A stretch of DNA of 64,000 bases, taken from NCBI RefSeq assembly GCF_013744875.1, contig NZ_CP059399.1:1302001-1366000 (forward strand), given 5' to 3'. The notes under the pieces were generated by a model. That model saw nothing but the letters and a program-made list of their open reading frames with translations. It was not told the DNA's origin and searched no databases. The DNA comes from Nocardia huaxiensis (lineage in GTDB: Bacteria > Actinomycetota > Actinomycetes > Mycobacteriales > Mycobacteriaceae). Shown here one piece after another: positions 7,221 to 22,200 of the stretch. How positions within the stretch are numbered: the first letter of the stretch is position 1; each line of letters starts with the position of its first letter. The translations under genes were made by a program, and so were the position numbers.

Positions 7221-10200
7221 ATGGCCGAACTTCCCCCCTACCTGCTCCCGCTGGAGTGGGTGGCGGGATCGGATTGGCCCGCCGGTGAGCCGGAGGGCAT
7301 GTGGGGGATCGGCGGCGACTGGCGTACTGCCGCGTCCGGTCTGCGCGAGATCCTCGAAGACATCGATGCCGCGAAATCGGCGTCGCTGAAGGCGTATCCG
7401 TCCGGCGAGGGCGTTGCGGAGATGACGCGCGCCTTCGATGAGCTGCGCAGTGGCGACAATTCGCTGGAGAAGCTGGCCGAGTCCTTCGACTCGATCGCGG
7501 GCGCGGCCGACGATGTGGGCACCGAGATCGAGTACGCGCAGCTGATGATGATCACGTCATTGGCTCTGCTGCTGGCGGAAATCATTGCGGCATGGGTGTT
7601 TCCGCCGACTGCTCCGGCGGTGGAGGCGGTCGCCATCGGTGTCACGCGGGTGGGTATCCGGATGCTCGCGCAGCGGTTGATGAACCGGGTCGTGCAGGCG
7701 GTCGCCAAGCTTGTCGGCGAGCGTGCGGCGGGCTTCCTGGTGCGGGAGATCTCCATCGATACCATCCTCGGCGTCGTCCAGGAGATCGCTGTCCGGAAGT
7801 ACCAGGGTAGGGACGTCAACTGGGAGACGGTCTTGGTCACCGCCGTCAGCTCGGCCGTCGGCGCGGGCGCGGCCAGCCCCTTCGGCGACTGGCTCGGCAA
7901 GAAGTTCGACGACGACATCATCAAGCCCTGGGTCAAGGGCGCGATCATCGGCACCGGCGCGGGCCTGGTCGGCGCGGGCGCCGGCTTCCTGGCCAGTGTG
8001 GGAACCCAATACCTGATCGACGGCCTCAAAACCGGCGACTGGGACAAGGCCGCCCAGAACGCCCGCAACGCCCTCACCAACATAGACCCGCGCATGTTCT
8101 TCGCCGGCGCCTCCAACGGTGCCGCCTCCGGCATGAACCGCGCCCGCGCCGACGCCTTCTACCAAAACCGCCACCCCGAGTGGTATCGCCCGCCGACCCC
8201 GACCCCGACCCCGACCCCCGCCCCCGACGATGACGGGGCCCGCATCGGTTTCCGCCCACCCCCCGATCCCGCCGCCCCCACTTCCCCGGGCGAACCCCGC
8301 GCGGGCGCACCGGGTCTCGGCCCCGGTGGCACCCCCGACGGCGGCGCGACCCAGCCCACCGGTGACGGTTCCCGCTCCGGCGCCCCGCAGGCCAACACCC
8401 CGGTGGGCGACGGATCCGGCGCGACCAACCCCGGCGGCACACAATCCGGTGCGAACCAAAACCCCGGAGGCACACAGGTTTCCGGTGCACCACACTCCAG
8501 TGGCGGCGGGCAGGGCGCTGGAGTTCCCCAAGCCGGCGGTGGTGCACAGAGTGCGGTAGGACCGCACACTGGCGGTGGCGCACAGGTTTCCGGCGCTTCC
8601 CAAACTGGCGGCGGCACACAGGGTTCTGCGAGCGGTGGCCAATCCGGCGGTTCGCAGTCCACTTCTCAATCGGGCGGCGCGAACCAGTCCACGGGCAACA
8701 CTCAGCAGCAATCCGGCGCAGCCGCCAACGCCGCCCGCGACGCAGGCAGGCCCCAGGGTTCCCCCACTGCCGACACCGCAGGCGACGGCTCCACCGGCCG
8801 CCCCGAAACCTCTTCGGACGCAGGCCGAGCGGGAACCCCCGACGCGCCCAGGCAGCCACCCCTGGCCGACTCCCCGGCAGCTGCCCCCTCGGATACCACC
8901 GGCACCGGAAATACCGCCACCACCGACCGCTCCGGTCTCCCTGCAGCCGGTCCCGCCGCTACCCCCGGAATCGGCGGTCCCGCACAAGCAGGCGGACTCG
9001 ACGCCGGTGTCCAAGCCGCCCCGGGCCAAGCCGCCCTCGGCGCATCCACCCCGCAACTGGGCGAACAGCTTCCCCTCGCTGTTTCCCCGGAGTCCCTGGC
9101 CGCAACTCCGGAATCCCCAGCGGCCGTGCCGCCAGGAAACCCCGCTGCTGCGGCTCCAGGCGCACCAGCCTCCCCCGGCGACGCGGTGCGCTCCGCCGAC
9201 GCCCCGAATTCCCCGGACGCGCCCGGAACCGCGAACGGCACCACCCCGCCGTCCACCGCCGAAATAGGCCGCACCACCACCGATTCGGACTCGACCCAGC
9301 CCAACTCCCCGGCGTCCGATACTTCCCGATCAGCTCTCGACGCGGATTCTCAGGACTCCCGCACCTCGGCTGATGACCGTCCAACAGACGACACGGCTTC
9401 CGACCATCCACTCGCACCCGCCGCCCTGGCCGACGCCGCGCGCGCAGCATCGGGAAATCCCGCTCGCCCGCCCGCAGACTCCACCCCCGCCCAGATCCGC
9501 GCGGGCCGCCCCGGCCTCCGTCCCGCCCCCGCAGAGCTGCCCCCCGCCGAGCCACTGCGTCCCGCCCCTCGTGCCGAGGCAATGGGTGACGGCTCGGCAA
9601 CCCGCCGTCCCCCTTCGGAAAACCGTGCGGGCCTGACGGAGTCACCACAAGTCGGCGGCGCGGACTTGACCGCGGGCCTCCACACCGACACGGGCGAGAT
9701 CACGTCCCTCCGACTGGGCGACAACGAGTCCCATGCCCGCGAGGGTGAGCAGAGCCCGCAGACCGAAGTTGCCGATCCGCAGAGGCGGCCCCCTGCCGCC
9801 GAGCCTGGAATCCCGGAATCGCCTCGGGGCGTCGACAACTCGGGCCTCCCCGGGCGCGGCGCGCTGGATCCCGCGCATCCCGGGGCGAACCACGCTCCAG
9901 ATCCTCTCCAGGGCGAGCCGTCCTCGGCTGCCAACCGTACATCCGAGGACGAGCCGGTCCAGATGGCCGGACCTCGCGTCGTAGCGGACCCGGATCGGGC
10001 CGACGGCTCCCGCCCCGATGCCGAGCCGGGTTCTGGCAGTCGCACCAGGGACGACTCGGACAACGCTGGCCGACATTTTGCCGCTGACGCCGACTCGGCT
10101 GCTGGGCGTCGCACCGACGATGAGTCGGACCCGGGTGGTCGTCGTGTCGATGCGACGGAGCCTGTTGATGGTCGGCGCGAGGGTGAAACATCACTGCGCC

Positions 10201-13200
10201 CAGAGGATTCGGAGGCTGCGGCACGGAGGGTTTCGGATGAGCAGAATCGGGGAGAGTGTGGGCGGCTTTCGCTGCTGGAGATTCGGGAGGGTACCGGGAG
10301 CCGGGTTGTCCGGGTGCCGGAGGAGCCGGTGGGTCCGGCGGGGATGTCGCGGGCGGAGTTGGAGGAGGCCGCGGGGGCGCGGTTGACCCGGGTGCCGCGA
10401 GTGGCGGCGGGGGTGCCGCCGCATGATCCGGTGGGGGGTGCGCTGCTGGCGTTGGGGGAGGGGGCCCATGCGCTGGTGGTGGATGAATATGCCGGGCCCA
10501 CCGATGAATTCGGGGTGGGGGCGCACGCGTATGTGGTGCGGGTGGTGCGGGATCCGGTGTCGGGGGAGCTGATGCTCGAGGTGGTTGATCGGGCGGCGGG
10601 GATTCGGCAGGGGTTCCCGCCGGAGGTGCCGCGGGAGCTGCGGTCGGTGTCGGTTGTGCTGTATGACGCGCAAGGTGATCCGGTGCCGCCGCGGGCCGGC
10701 GCGGAGCCGGGTGAGTTCCCGTTCCCCCGGGTGGGCACGTCGCTGGATCCCTATCCGGCGCAGGTGCGGGCGCTGCTGGAGGAGACCGAGGTCGGCCGTG
10801 ACGCGCTGGCCCTGATGGAGCGGTACGGGGTGCGCACCCGGTATGCGGACCGGGCGCCGGGCGGGCAGAGCGCCGACTATCGGGCGCACGAGTTGCTGGC
10901 GACCGTGTACACGGCCGGGAGTCCGCAACTGCAGCAGGCGATTTCGGTGGTGCACGAGGCCGTGCACGCGGAGTTCGCCAATACCGGTCGCACGGTGCTG
11001 GCGCACGAGCTCCCGGCCATGTCGCGCGAGTCCTACATCGACGCCATGGTGCGCGAGGAGGCCGCTGCGCACGCCCGCCAGTACGAGTTCGCGCGGCAAT
11101 TGCGGTCGGCCGGCTTCGACATTGCGGTGGAGCGCAACGAGACCACCTACTTCCGGGCCTACGACGGCGATCTGGCGGGCCGCGTCGATGCCGGTCTGAG
11201 TCCCGACGAGGCCCGAATCCACGCCCGGGAGGCCGGAATTCGCGCCATTGTGCAGGCGGTGGGCACGGCCGCCTGGGGCCCCGGCGCGGATGTCGCGAAC
11301 TATCGCGACTACTACGGCCGGGGCTACGACCGCTTCCTCGCCGACAGTGGGCCGCACCCGGACCCGACCCTCCGCACGATCACCGACGATTCCGCCCTGG
11401 ACACGGTGCGGGATCTCGCGAACCAGCGCCGTATGAGCTGGCTGCGTGCTGCGGATTTGGCCGATTCCACCGGGGAACTCGCACGCGCCCTGCGTCTTCC
11501 GGACTATGACCCGGAGTCGCTGCCGTCGGCGGTGGACGCGGCCCTGGCTCGCGTCGAGCGGAACCGCACGGCGCTGGCGGCGCAGCTCGGCATCGATCCC
11601 GCCGATCTCACCCGTGACCCCCTGACGGGTCCCGAGGCCGACCGCCGCGCGAATCTCCTGCGCCGCGAACAGCGTCTGCTCGAACTGTCGGATCTGCTGG
11701 ACGCGCACCGCATCGAGCAGGCGAACGCGACGCGCCTGGCCGACGACCTGACCGCCGCCGCGGCCTACGACGTCCTCGACAATGAGCTGTTCCTGGCCGG
11801 CGGTGACGGCCGCATCGTGACTCCCCGGGTCGCGGTGATCGAGGGCGCCCCGCCCCGCGTCTACATCGTCGATGTGCGCGGCGACTACGACACACCATTG
11901 CAGCGCGCCGCCGAACTGGATTCGGGCGTGATCACGGCCATGGCCGACCCGGCTGTCGAGGTCCACTATCTGAATCTGACCGTCGACGGTGCGGGCGCGG
12001 TGCGCGTGACCCGCACACCGGAATCGGTCGTCGAGGCCAATGCCCTGTACGGCGGCCAGGCCGAGCACCTGCCGGACCCCGGCGTCGCCCGCCATCGGGC
12101 GGACGAGGCCGGGATGCAGCGCACCGAGCAGATCAACCGGATACTGGACCGCACCGAGCTGGGCCGCCGCACGCTGGAACTGTTGGAGCGCAACGGTGTT
12201 CGCTTCCGTTTCGAGGCGGGCGCCGAGCCGCGCTACGAGCCCGACGCCCGGGTGGTGGTGCTGGATATCGGCGTCTCCGACGTGGAGCAGGCGCTGGCGG
12301 TCGTGCACGCCACCGCCCACGTCGAGGACAGCGCGCAGGGCGATTCGGCCAGCAATTCCCGTGACCGGGTGAAACTCTCGCGCGCTGACTACATCGAACT
12401 CATGCTGCGCGAGGAGGCCCGCGCGCACGCCATGGAGATCGAATTGCGCAAGCAGCTGCGGCAATTGGACCACGACCTGCCCGTGGACGAACTGGAACGC
12501 GCCTACGACGAAGGCTTCCACCGCGCCCGCAACGCTGCCTACCGCGCCGATCCCACCGACCTCGAGGTTCTATGGGATGCGGGATTCCTCGGCGGCACAG
12601 CGCAATTGCACGCCTTCCTCGAAGGCGCACCCGCGACCGACGGCCAACGCGCCTACGCCGAGCTGTACGGCGACGCCTGGGACGCCGCCGCCGGCCTCGC
12701 GGGCAAGGTCGAAACCAGCGACCCCGCAACTCTTCCCGCAGACGGTGCCGGTCCGTCCCCCGCGCGGGCCGGTGATCCCGCCGCCGCACCCCCGATGGGC
12801 CCGCCTTCGGAGCCGCCGAATTCACCCCCTGCAGCCGCGTCCCCGGACGGCCCGGATGATGGCGACAACAGCGGGCGCGCCGACTCCGATCCGAATGCGG
12901 TGTGGGATGCCATGGCCCGCAACGACGATCACCTCGATGCGCTGAGCGCGCGCCTCGATGCACTGGCCGAGTCACTGCGATCGTCCGCAGGCGCAGCCGA
13001 TCGCGCGGCGCAGACCGCACGATTCGAGGAACTCCTGCAACAGCATCGCGCCGACTTCGACGAGATCGACACGCGCCTCGAAGCCATTGCCGCGCAAGCA
13101 CGCGGTGAAGCCGCCCCGGAGCAACCGGATCACCCGGCCCCCGGTAATCGGACCGCCGATGATTCCGCACCCGGCAACGGCGGCTCCGGTGACGTGAGCC

Positions 13201-16200
13201 CCGGTGATCGCACCGACGCCGACGCGGCTGCGCGTCGCGAAGCGTACGACGAGCTGGTCAAGCAGCGTGAGGAGTTGGCTCGGGAGCGGGAGTTCCAGCG
13301 GGCCAAGCGGAATGACCGGGCGGAACGATTCGGCATCACCGATCCGGACACGGTGCTGGGCGGGGGGAATCACGAGGGTGCGGTGCTCGGCCTGTACGAC
13401 CGGGCCGGGTATGACCGGGTGGAGACGCCGGGCGGGCTGGAGCAGGCCGCGACCGTGGAGCGTAGGCCGGTTTCGCCGGAGGAGCTGGCGGCGCGCCGGG
13501 AAGCCATCCGCAAGCTGGAGTTGGCGGCGGAGCGGGTGTACGAGCTCGATCAGCAGATCGCGGAGGTGGACCGGCGGCTGACCGAACTGGAGCGTGCCGG
13601 GGTCGAGGGTCGCCGCGTGCCGTCGGAGGAAGTCGGGGCTCAGCTCGATCGGCTGGCTGGTGAGCGCGCCCAGGAGCTGCGCCGGATCAAACCGGTCCGC
13701 GAGATGCGTGACGACCTGGCGCACCGGCTGGGTATCGATCCTGCCCGCCTGGACGTGGATCCGGATCGGCTGGAACCGGAACTCCGCAGGATGTACGCCG
13801 AGCTGGACGCGCGCGATGCGACCCCCGAACAGCGTGCCGAGATCGACCGTCTCGCAGACGGATTGGCGGATGCCGCGCGCGATGTGAGCCGGGCGCACAA
13901 TCGGATCGGCCGGGTGCAGGACGAGATGGCCCGGGTGGCGGGTGCGTACCAGCGGCTGGCGGAGGCCGTGGGCGCGCGCATGGTCACTTCGCGGGTCGCC
14001 GTCGTGGACGGCCCCAACCCCCGGGTCATCGTTTTCGGCCCGCGAGCCGAGGCGGGCAGCCCGCGCGCGGATCACGATGCGGCGCTGGCCGAGGCACTGC
14101 GTGAATCCCGGGCCGCGGCACAGGCTTTCGTGCGTCCGGGCGCAGACATCCGCATGATCCGCGTGATCGCCGATCGCGATGGTGGTTGGCGCGCGGAACG
14201 AATGGATCCACCGCAGCTGGGCCGTCTGGCCGCCGCACCGGTGAACGGCCGCGGCCTGGACGTGGTGCTGTGGCGGGACGGTGCGGGTGAATGGCATCCG
14301 GTGGACCCGACCCGACCGGACTGGCAGCCCGGCCGCGCGGGCGACGCGGAGTTGAAGCGCTGGTCGCCCAAGGATCCGCCGGACGGGGTGAGCGGCTGGG
14401 CCATGGCGGATGTCGTGAACGACGCCGCCCTGCCCACGGAAGATATTCCGGCGGGCGCGGTTCCGGAGACGGTGCTGCCCGTCGGTGTGCCGGGTGCGAA
14501 GGAGCAGAACGTCACCGGCGGCCTGCCTCCGGGCACGGAGCTGTTCGGTCAGCACATCGGTGACGACGCGTACAACATCGTCCGTCTGATCCTGATGGCC
14601 GCGCAGGCCCCGCAGCATCCGGCGGTGAAGGCCTGGATTCAACGTCATCCGGCGATCGGCGAGTGGGTGCGGGCGCACCCGTGGCTGCGCAATGTGCCGT
14701 ATTTCGGGACGGCGTTCTACGGCTACGAGTGGACCGCCTCGCCGGGACGCAATGTGCAGCCGATGTTCCGTCTGTTCGATCCCGCCGAGCACAGCCCACA
14801 GGTGGACCGCTCGCACATCCCGGAGGGTCTGCACGCGGCATTCGACGCGGATTACGCTGCCTGGCAGCAGGTTCAGGATTGGGCGGACGGCAAGTACGAG
14901 CTGTTCCTGCTCAATGACTCCGAGGTCGGTGTGATCGCGGACAATGTCGCGGTGCATCGGCTGCTCCGGCAGCTCGAGCAGGCGCAGGCGCTGATCGGGC
15001 GGGTGCGTGAACTCCCCGACGGTTCGAATCCGGACGAACTGGCTCAGGCCGTGGACCGTCTCGCCGAGCAGGTGGCGAAGCAGTTCGACGACCCGAGCCC
15101 CGACGCGGTCCGCCAAGCCCTGCGCGACATCCATGACCTGCTGCGCACCGACGCCGACCCGGACCGTCTGGCGCAGACCGTGGCCCAGTTCATGGACGTC
15201 GGCTACCCGGAACTGACCCGCGACCAGATCCTCCAGATCAAGAACCACCTGATGCGCGACGAGCATCGCGTGCGCGACTTCACCGACCCCGCAGGCGCTT
15301 TCGTGCGCCGCCCGATGGACCGCCTGGCCGACGTGGCCGAAGCCTGGATTCGCCTCACCGCCGGCAATCCCGTGCCTCAGGACATTCTGCTGCTCCGCGA
15401 CGCCCTAGCCGAATCCGACTACCTGCGCACCCACCCCGACGCCACCTGGCACGACGCCAACGCCCACGCCATCGGCCTGGGTCTGCACTGGGACGCCGAC
15501 CGCCCGCCCCTCCCCGGCCGGCGTGCCGGAATCCCCTACGCCGTACCGCCTTTGGACGCCCGCTCCGAATGGAACAGCCCGCGTCGAGACCCCGATGACG
15601 ACGACTGGATCGACATCTACTGGTTCGGCGGCGGCGACCCCGGCGGCTCCCCGGCCATGCCGCCTGCCAACCCTTCGACCGGCGGCTCTCCGGCGGCATT
15701 GGATGAACCGAGCACCACCGGCGGCCAGCCGAACCCGGATCGAACTCGCTCGATCGACGGGTCGGCGCAACCCCCGTCGACGGCCGCTGCGGACAGTGAA
15801 ACGCCAGGGGCGCAACAACTCCGGCCCGAGCCGGAGGCTGAACGCCCGGAGGCCCCGAAATCCCGTCTGCGCCGTCTCGCCGACAAGCTGAATTTCTGGC
15901 AGCCCGACGCCCGCACCGGCGATGGCGAATCGCCCGACCCTGCCACTGGAGCCGACGGCAACAGCCCCGAAGATCCTGCCGGGCCTGGGAATTCGGCGAG
16001 CGATGGGGAGTCGTCCCGATCTGACCGCGCCGAGGTGCTGGCGCGGCAGCGAGAGCATTTGCTTGCGCAGGCGCGGCAGTTGGCCGGAGCGCTCGAGGTC
16101 GACGCCGACGGGTTGAACGGGTCGGAGCTGGTCGACGCCGCCGGCGCTGCCGTGGCACGGTTGGCGGGGGAGGAGGGGCCCGGAGCGGGACTGCGGGCGG

Positions 16201-19200
16201 ACTGGGCGGGCCGGGTGACCGGCGAGATCGGTGAGCTGGTGCGGCTGGCCGAGGTGGCCGCAGCCGCCGAATCCACTCTGAGGTCGGGTGATTCGATTCC
16301 CGAGGCGGACGATGGGCGGCAGTGGCAGGTTGTCGAATCCCGGCGGGTTCACGAATTCACCTATCCGACTGCGGAGCTGGAGTCCGCGCGGCAGCTGTTG
16401 GCCGCTGGGGGCGACCCGTCCGACTCCCCGGTCATCGCCCGCGACGAGCATCCCGTCGCGGCGGATGCGCGTGCCCGCGTCGAGGAGGCGGCGGTGCGCG
16501 CCCTGCTCGACGCGCAGAGCGGTACCCCGCTCGGCTATGGACTGAGGCGCGTACCAGGCGTCGGTGACCGCCCGGACAGCGTGGTGCTGGTGGGCGTCGA
16601 GCCGCATCCGGATCGGGCCATGGACCCGGTGGTGCGCTCCGCGCTCGCTCCGGAGGGCACGGACTTCACGTATCTGCGGGTCATTGTGGACGGGGACGGC
16701 GTTGTCCAGGTCGAACGCTGGCGTCATATCGCTCCCGAGCCGCCCGCCGTCGCGGATGTGACTGTGCCGCCGCAGGTATCGCGACCGGAGGTCGCGGACC
16801 TGGTGGATTTCACCGCACCGGAACGCGCTCTGCTGGAGACGGCGCAGCGCCTGCACGATCAGCTGACCGAATCGGTGCACGAGGGGGTGCGGAGCTTCGG
16901 CGTCGACCCGGCCGGCCGCAGCGCGCGCGAGCTGGCGGATGCGGTGCGCGCCGAATACGAGCGGCGACTGTCGGATATCGAAGCGGCGCAGCATGATTCC
17001 AGCGGCCCGCCCGCCGGTCACCGGGTGCGGCTCGATGCCGAGGTCGATGTGCTGCTGCACGATCTGGCTCTGCTGGACGCGGCGGATATCACCGAACAAC
17101 GCTTGCGCGCACACAATTTCGATGCCCCCCGGTTCACCGCACCGTCCGAGTGGCGACTGTCCGGCCCCGACCGAGATTTCATCCCGGCCGATCCGGCGGT
17201 GGCGCGCGAGCTGGCGGCGCTCGGCCGTCAGGTGGAAGTGTTCGACTCCCTTGCCGCGCACGCGCGTCAGCTGGGTATCGGCGACGTGGACGGTCGTAGC
17301 GTGCGGGACCTGGCCGATGCCATCCGGGACCGGACCGCGCCGCGCCCCGACCAGCGTGCGCCCGAACGCCGCCGCAATGCGCGCATTCGTGCCGACATAG
17401 ACCGTCTGACAAGGCAATACGAGCGTTCCGGTGGCGACCCCGACCGCATCGGACTGCGTGCTCACGCCGAAGCGGAGGCGGTGCGCGCCGTGCTCGCCGA
17501 AGCGGGCGGAATGCACCGGGCCGACGGAGTGGTGCGACTACCCGACGGCTCCGGCCTGTTGGCCGTGGGTTCCGCGCCGCACCCGGACAGCGTTGTCCCG
17601 GTTGCCCTGCGCAGCCGGGTCGCCGCCCTGGGCGACGAATTCGCCTACCGCCGAGTGCAGTTCGACAGCACGGGCCGGGTGCGGATCACCGACATGGCCG
17701 TGCGCCCGACCGGTTCCGACCATGCCGAGGATCCCGCCCCGCGCCGATCCCTCTGGCAGCGCATCAACGAGCGCTTCACGACTCCGACCTCCGACATGCC
17801 CTGGCCCCCGTCCACGCGGATCACCGGCGAATGGGGCGGCTACAGCCACGAGGACCTCGCACGCGTCCTGAGCGAGCGGCACGGCGTCCGGGTGCGCCGC
17901 TTCAATGCCGCGGGGGTGAATCCCGACGCCGTGCGCCTGTTCGCCATGGCACTGGACGACCTGCTCACCCGGTACCCGAGCGCCAACCTGCACGTGGTGA
18001 CGATCAACCGCCTGTTCTCCGATCGCCGGGGCGATGAGCCGCCGCTCGCCTGGGTGGCCGGCGGCGGGTCGCCGTTCGTGTGGCGTTCGGGCACCACCGG
18101 TTTCGCCTCCACCATGGAACTGGATGTCCGCCACGCCTCCGACCACGAGAGCGCTCTTCCACCGAGGTCGTCCGGGGGATTCCATCCCCCGTCCGCCGAC
18201 CCCGACGCGTATCAAACCGCCGTTCACGAATTCGGGCACGTCCTCGACCTGACCGGCGACGGCCGCGCCCGACGGCTGGCCATGTCAGCCCTGCTGGAAC
18301 ACTTCGGCGCCACCCGCCCGCACGTGGATCGCGCCGAATTCGATACCTGGCTGCGTCAGCTCAGCGGCTACAGCTTCCATGAGGACGGCCGCTTCAACCC
18401 TCCCGAAGCGCTGGCCGAAGCCTTCCACGATGTCGAATCCAATGGGGTCGATGCGACCGAGCCCGCCCGCGTGCTCTACGTCGTCCTGCTGCGCGCGGCG
18501 GGCATCGACCCGGCCCCGGAAATCCTGGCCAGCCTGAATCCCGCCCAGGATTCGGCACCCCTCACGAATGACCCGGCACGGCAACCCATTACGGATGGAC
18601 CGGCAACCCCCGATGCTCCCGCTGCCGCCCCGCGAGCCGGCGACGACGATTCGCCTGGCAACTTCCGGCGTTTCCTGCGCGGTCTGCTGCCGGGCGCACC
18701 GGAGGCGAACATCGCGCCGGGCAATGGTCTGGACGGACGCTCGGACGGCAGTGCCGACGACGGTTCCCGGGCCCGCGCGTCGACGCCTGAGGCCCCCGCC
18801 CGCCGCTCGATGTGGCAGCGCATCCAGGATGTGCTGAACGGCGAATCATCCACTCCGCCATGGCCGCCGTCGACGCTGCTGACCGATGAATGGGCCGACC
18901 GCAGCCACTCCGAGATCAAGCGGATTCTGGAGGAGCGGCACGGCATCCGGGTGCGCTATCTCGGCCGCGCGGGCGCGGACCCCGACACGGTGCGCGTCTT
19001 CGCCGCGACGCTGGACGAGATGCTGACCAGGTATCCGGAGTCGCATGTGCGCACGGTCCTGATCGGCAGACTCCCCGAATTCGCGAATGCCGCTGTGCTG
19101 CCGGGCGGTTCACCCTTCGCGACGCGCCCCGACCGCGAAGGCTTCGTCACCACGATCGTCCTGGGTCTGCGCTACGCGGGCGACATCGACGCCCCTGACA

Positions 19201-22200
19201 CTCCGGATTCCCCTGAGCCCCTGGGCTTCCGCCCCCGCCGCAGCTCCTCGCTGATCCGGATGTCCACCATCCACGAGTTCGGCCACACCCTGCACGCCAC
19301 CGGCAGCAACCGCGCCTTCGCCCGGGCCTACGCAAGCCTGGTCGAGCACTACAGCGCAACCCGGGGCCACATCGATCGCGCCGAATTCGACACGTGGCTC
19401 AACCAACTGAGCGGCTACAGCTTCAATCGCCGCGGCGGCCTCCGCACTGCGGAAGCCCTGGCAGACGCCTTCTTCGACGTCGAAGAGAACGGCGTGGACG
19501 CCGCCGAACCGGCCAAGGTCCTCTACGCCCTACTGCTCCGCGAAGCAGGCATCGAACCCGACCCGCACATCATGGCGAGCCTCCACCCGAACGGCCCACC
19601 CACCCCCGGCATCGCCGATCTGCCTCCAGCACAAGCTGATCCGATCGCCGCGCCCGACGATGCCGCTAGCCGACCGGGCGCGGATGGCGACGGCTCGACG
19701 GACCACGTCGGTGAGTCGGAAACACCCGATACCCCGAGGACCCCGGAACCGGCGCCTCAGCCGCAGGGGGAAGCGCCGCGCACCTCCGATGTGCGGGCAC
19801 GGCTCGACGCGGCGACCAGTCCGCATGCCGAACTGAGGGCGAATACCTATGCGGCGGCGCGAAGTTGGGGCGTCGATACCGACGGGCTGGATCCCCGCCA
19901 GGTGGCGCGGGCGATCCACGAGCATCGGGTCAGAGTGTTCGAGGAACTCCGTGCGGGGCTGCGTGATCTCGCGGGGCAGCCAGAGAGTCAGCTCCGCGCG
20001 GCGCGGGTGCAGGCGCAGGAGCGGCTGCGTGCGGTGTACGAGGCGGCCGATGCGCTGATCCACGACCTGAACGTGGTGTCCGCCGCCGAGCGCGCGATGC
20101 AGGGCCTGCGCGCCGGGCAGTCGGACACGACTGTCCCGGGCGAGCGTTCGCGGGAGGACACGGATTCGCCTGCGCTGGATGAGCGTTCGCGGCGGCCGGA
20201 CGCCGGAGCGCAGGACCTCGGCATGTCGGTCGAACCGGATTCGCCGGTGGTCGCGGAGCGGGTGGCGGCGTTGACGCGGCAGGAGGAGCAATTCCTCGCC
20301 GATGCCCGGCGGCTGGCGGTCGCACTGGCCATCCACCCGATTCCCGAGTCCGGGCGCGAGCTGGGTGATGCGGTGCGAGCCGTCATGGATGGTCTGCACG
20401 CTCGGGTCGATGCGGCTCGGACCGCGCTCGCGAATCCCGACGAGCCGAGCGTCGAACTCGGCGACGCCGAGCATCAGGTCTTCACGGCCGGTCGGGTAGC
20501 CGACGAGATCGCCGAACTGCTGCGCGCCGCGGACCGCGCGGCGCAGGTCCGCGCCGCTGTCGAGTCCGGCGACCCCGTGCCCGCGCGGGAGCGGGCCCGC
20601 TGGCGGCGTTCACCCGAGCGCGCTCTCGAATCCCGCTGGGATGCCGAGGCCCTGGCGGAGGCCGGGCGCAGGCTGGTGGCCTTCGAGCGGATGGCCGCGC
20701 TGGTCCGTGACGCGGGCGTCGATCCCGCGAACCGCAGTGCCGAACAGCTCGTTGCCGCCCTGCGTGACGCCGATCCCGCTACCAGAGCCGAAATGGACCG
20801 GCACCTGGCGGAATTCACCGACGCCGGTGGCGACCCGGCCATGGTCGACGTGCGGGCTGCTGCCGAGCGGCTCGCCCTGCGCTCGATGAGTGGCGGATCC
20901 GGTGGGCGCACACTCGGATTCACCATCACGCGCATGGGCGGCACCACCGCCATGGCGCCGCGCATGCTGGTGGTCGGCACTCAGGCGCATCCGGATCTGG
21001 CCCTCGATCCGGCAGTCCGCGATCTGCTCGCGGAACCGGGCACGGTCGTGGAGTATCACCGCGTCCGATTCGACGAGGACGGGATCGCCCGCGTCGAGTC
21101 CTGGGGCTGGGACGCAACGGATTACGACGATCTCTCCCCGCCGCCGGACGCGGACGGCGACGCGGAGCAGCCCGGATCCACCCGCAGACCGACGCCGACC
21201 AGCGACGAACCCTGGCCGCCCTCGACCGAACTGACCGGCGAGTGGGCCGATTACAGCCACGCCGACATCGTGCGAATCTTCGCCCAGCGCCACGGAATTC
21301 GCGTACTGCGGTTCAATGCCGAGGGCGTGAATCCGGATGCGGTACGCCTGTTCGCGCAGGGCCTGGACGGACTGCTGACCAGGTATCCCGGCATCGAGGT
21401 CGCCCAGATGACCATCAGCGCACTGGGTTCCGTGGCCGCCGACCTGCGCCCGGCGGCGTGGGTGATGCACCGGACCCGGCCGTTCTCCTGGACCGGCGGT
21501 GCTCCGTCCCGCTCGGTGTCCCTCGTAGATCTGGACGTCGAATTCGCCTCGCGCCCTGACGCGCACCGCCCGGTGCGACCCGATCTCGCGACGGCCGAGC
21601 CCGGATTCCATCCGCCCAGCCGCCTGCCCACCGCGCTCTACACGGTGATCCACGAGTTCGCGCACATGCTGGACAATGCCGGTGAGAAGCGCGCCGCCGA
21701 GCAGGCGCTGCAAACGCTGCTGGATCATTTCGGAGCCACCCGGGGGCAGGTGGACAGGGCCGAATTCGAGACCTGGCTGGCGCAACTGAGCGGCTACAGC
21801 TTCAGCGTGGGACCCGACGGGGATTACAGCACGCGCGGGCCCTTCAATCCGACCGAGGCGCTGGCGGAGGCGTTCCACGATGTCGAGGAGAACGGGGTAT
21901 ACGCGACCGAACCGGCGAAGGTGCTGTACGCACTGCTGTTGCGGGAGGCCGGTTTCGAGCCGGATCCGACCATTATGGCGAGCCTGGCGGCCGATGGTTC
22001 CGGGCCGGATGGCACTGCGCGGCCGCATGTTTCGGAAGAACCAGACGACGCACGGCCGGACAGAACTGATTCGGGGAACGCACGCGCCGATGACCGCGAT
22101 TCGAGTGGGGGACGGTTCCGGCGGTTCCTGCGGGAGTTGCTGTCCGGCGGCGGGCGTCCGGAGATCCCGGCCGGTCCGGACCCGCGTGGTGCGGACGGTG

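Noticed and set aside
10191..12521. A 776-codon minus-strand frame opposite the deamidase-like and DUF6782-like domains
   Set aside because: Low-complexity Arg/Gln/Val composition and no start context; the plus-strand motifs are convincing.
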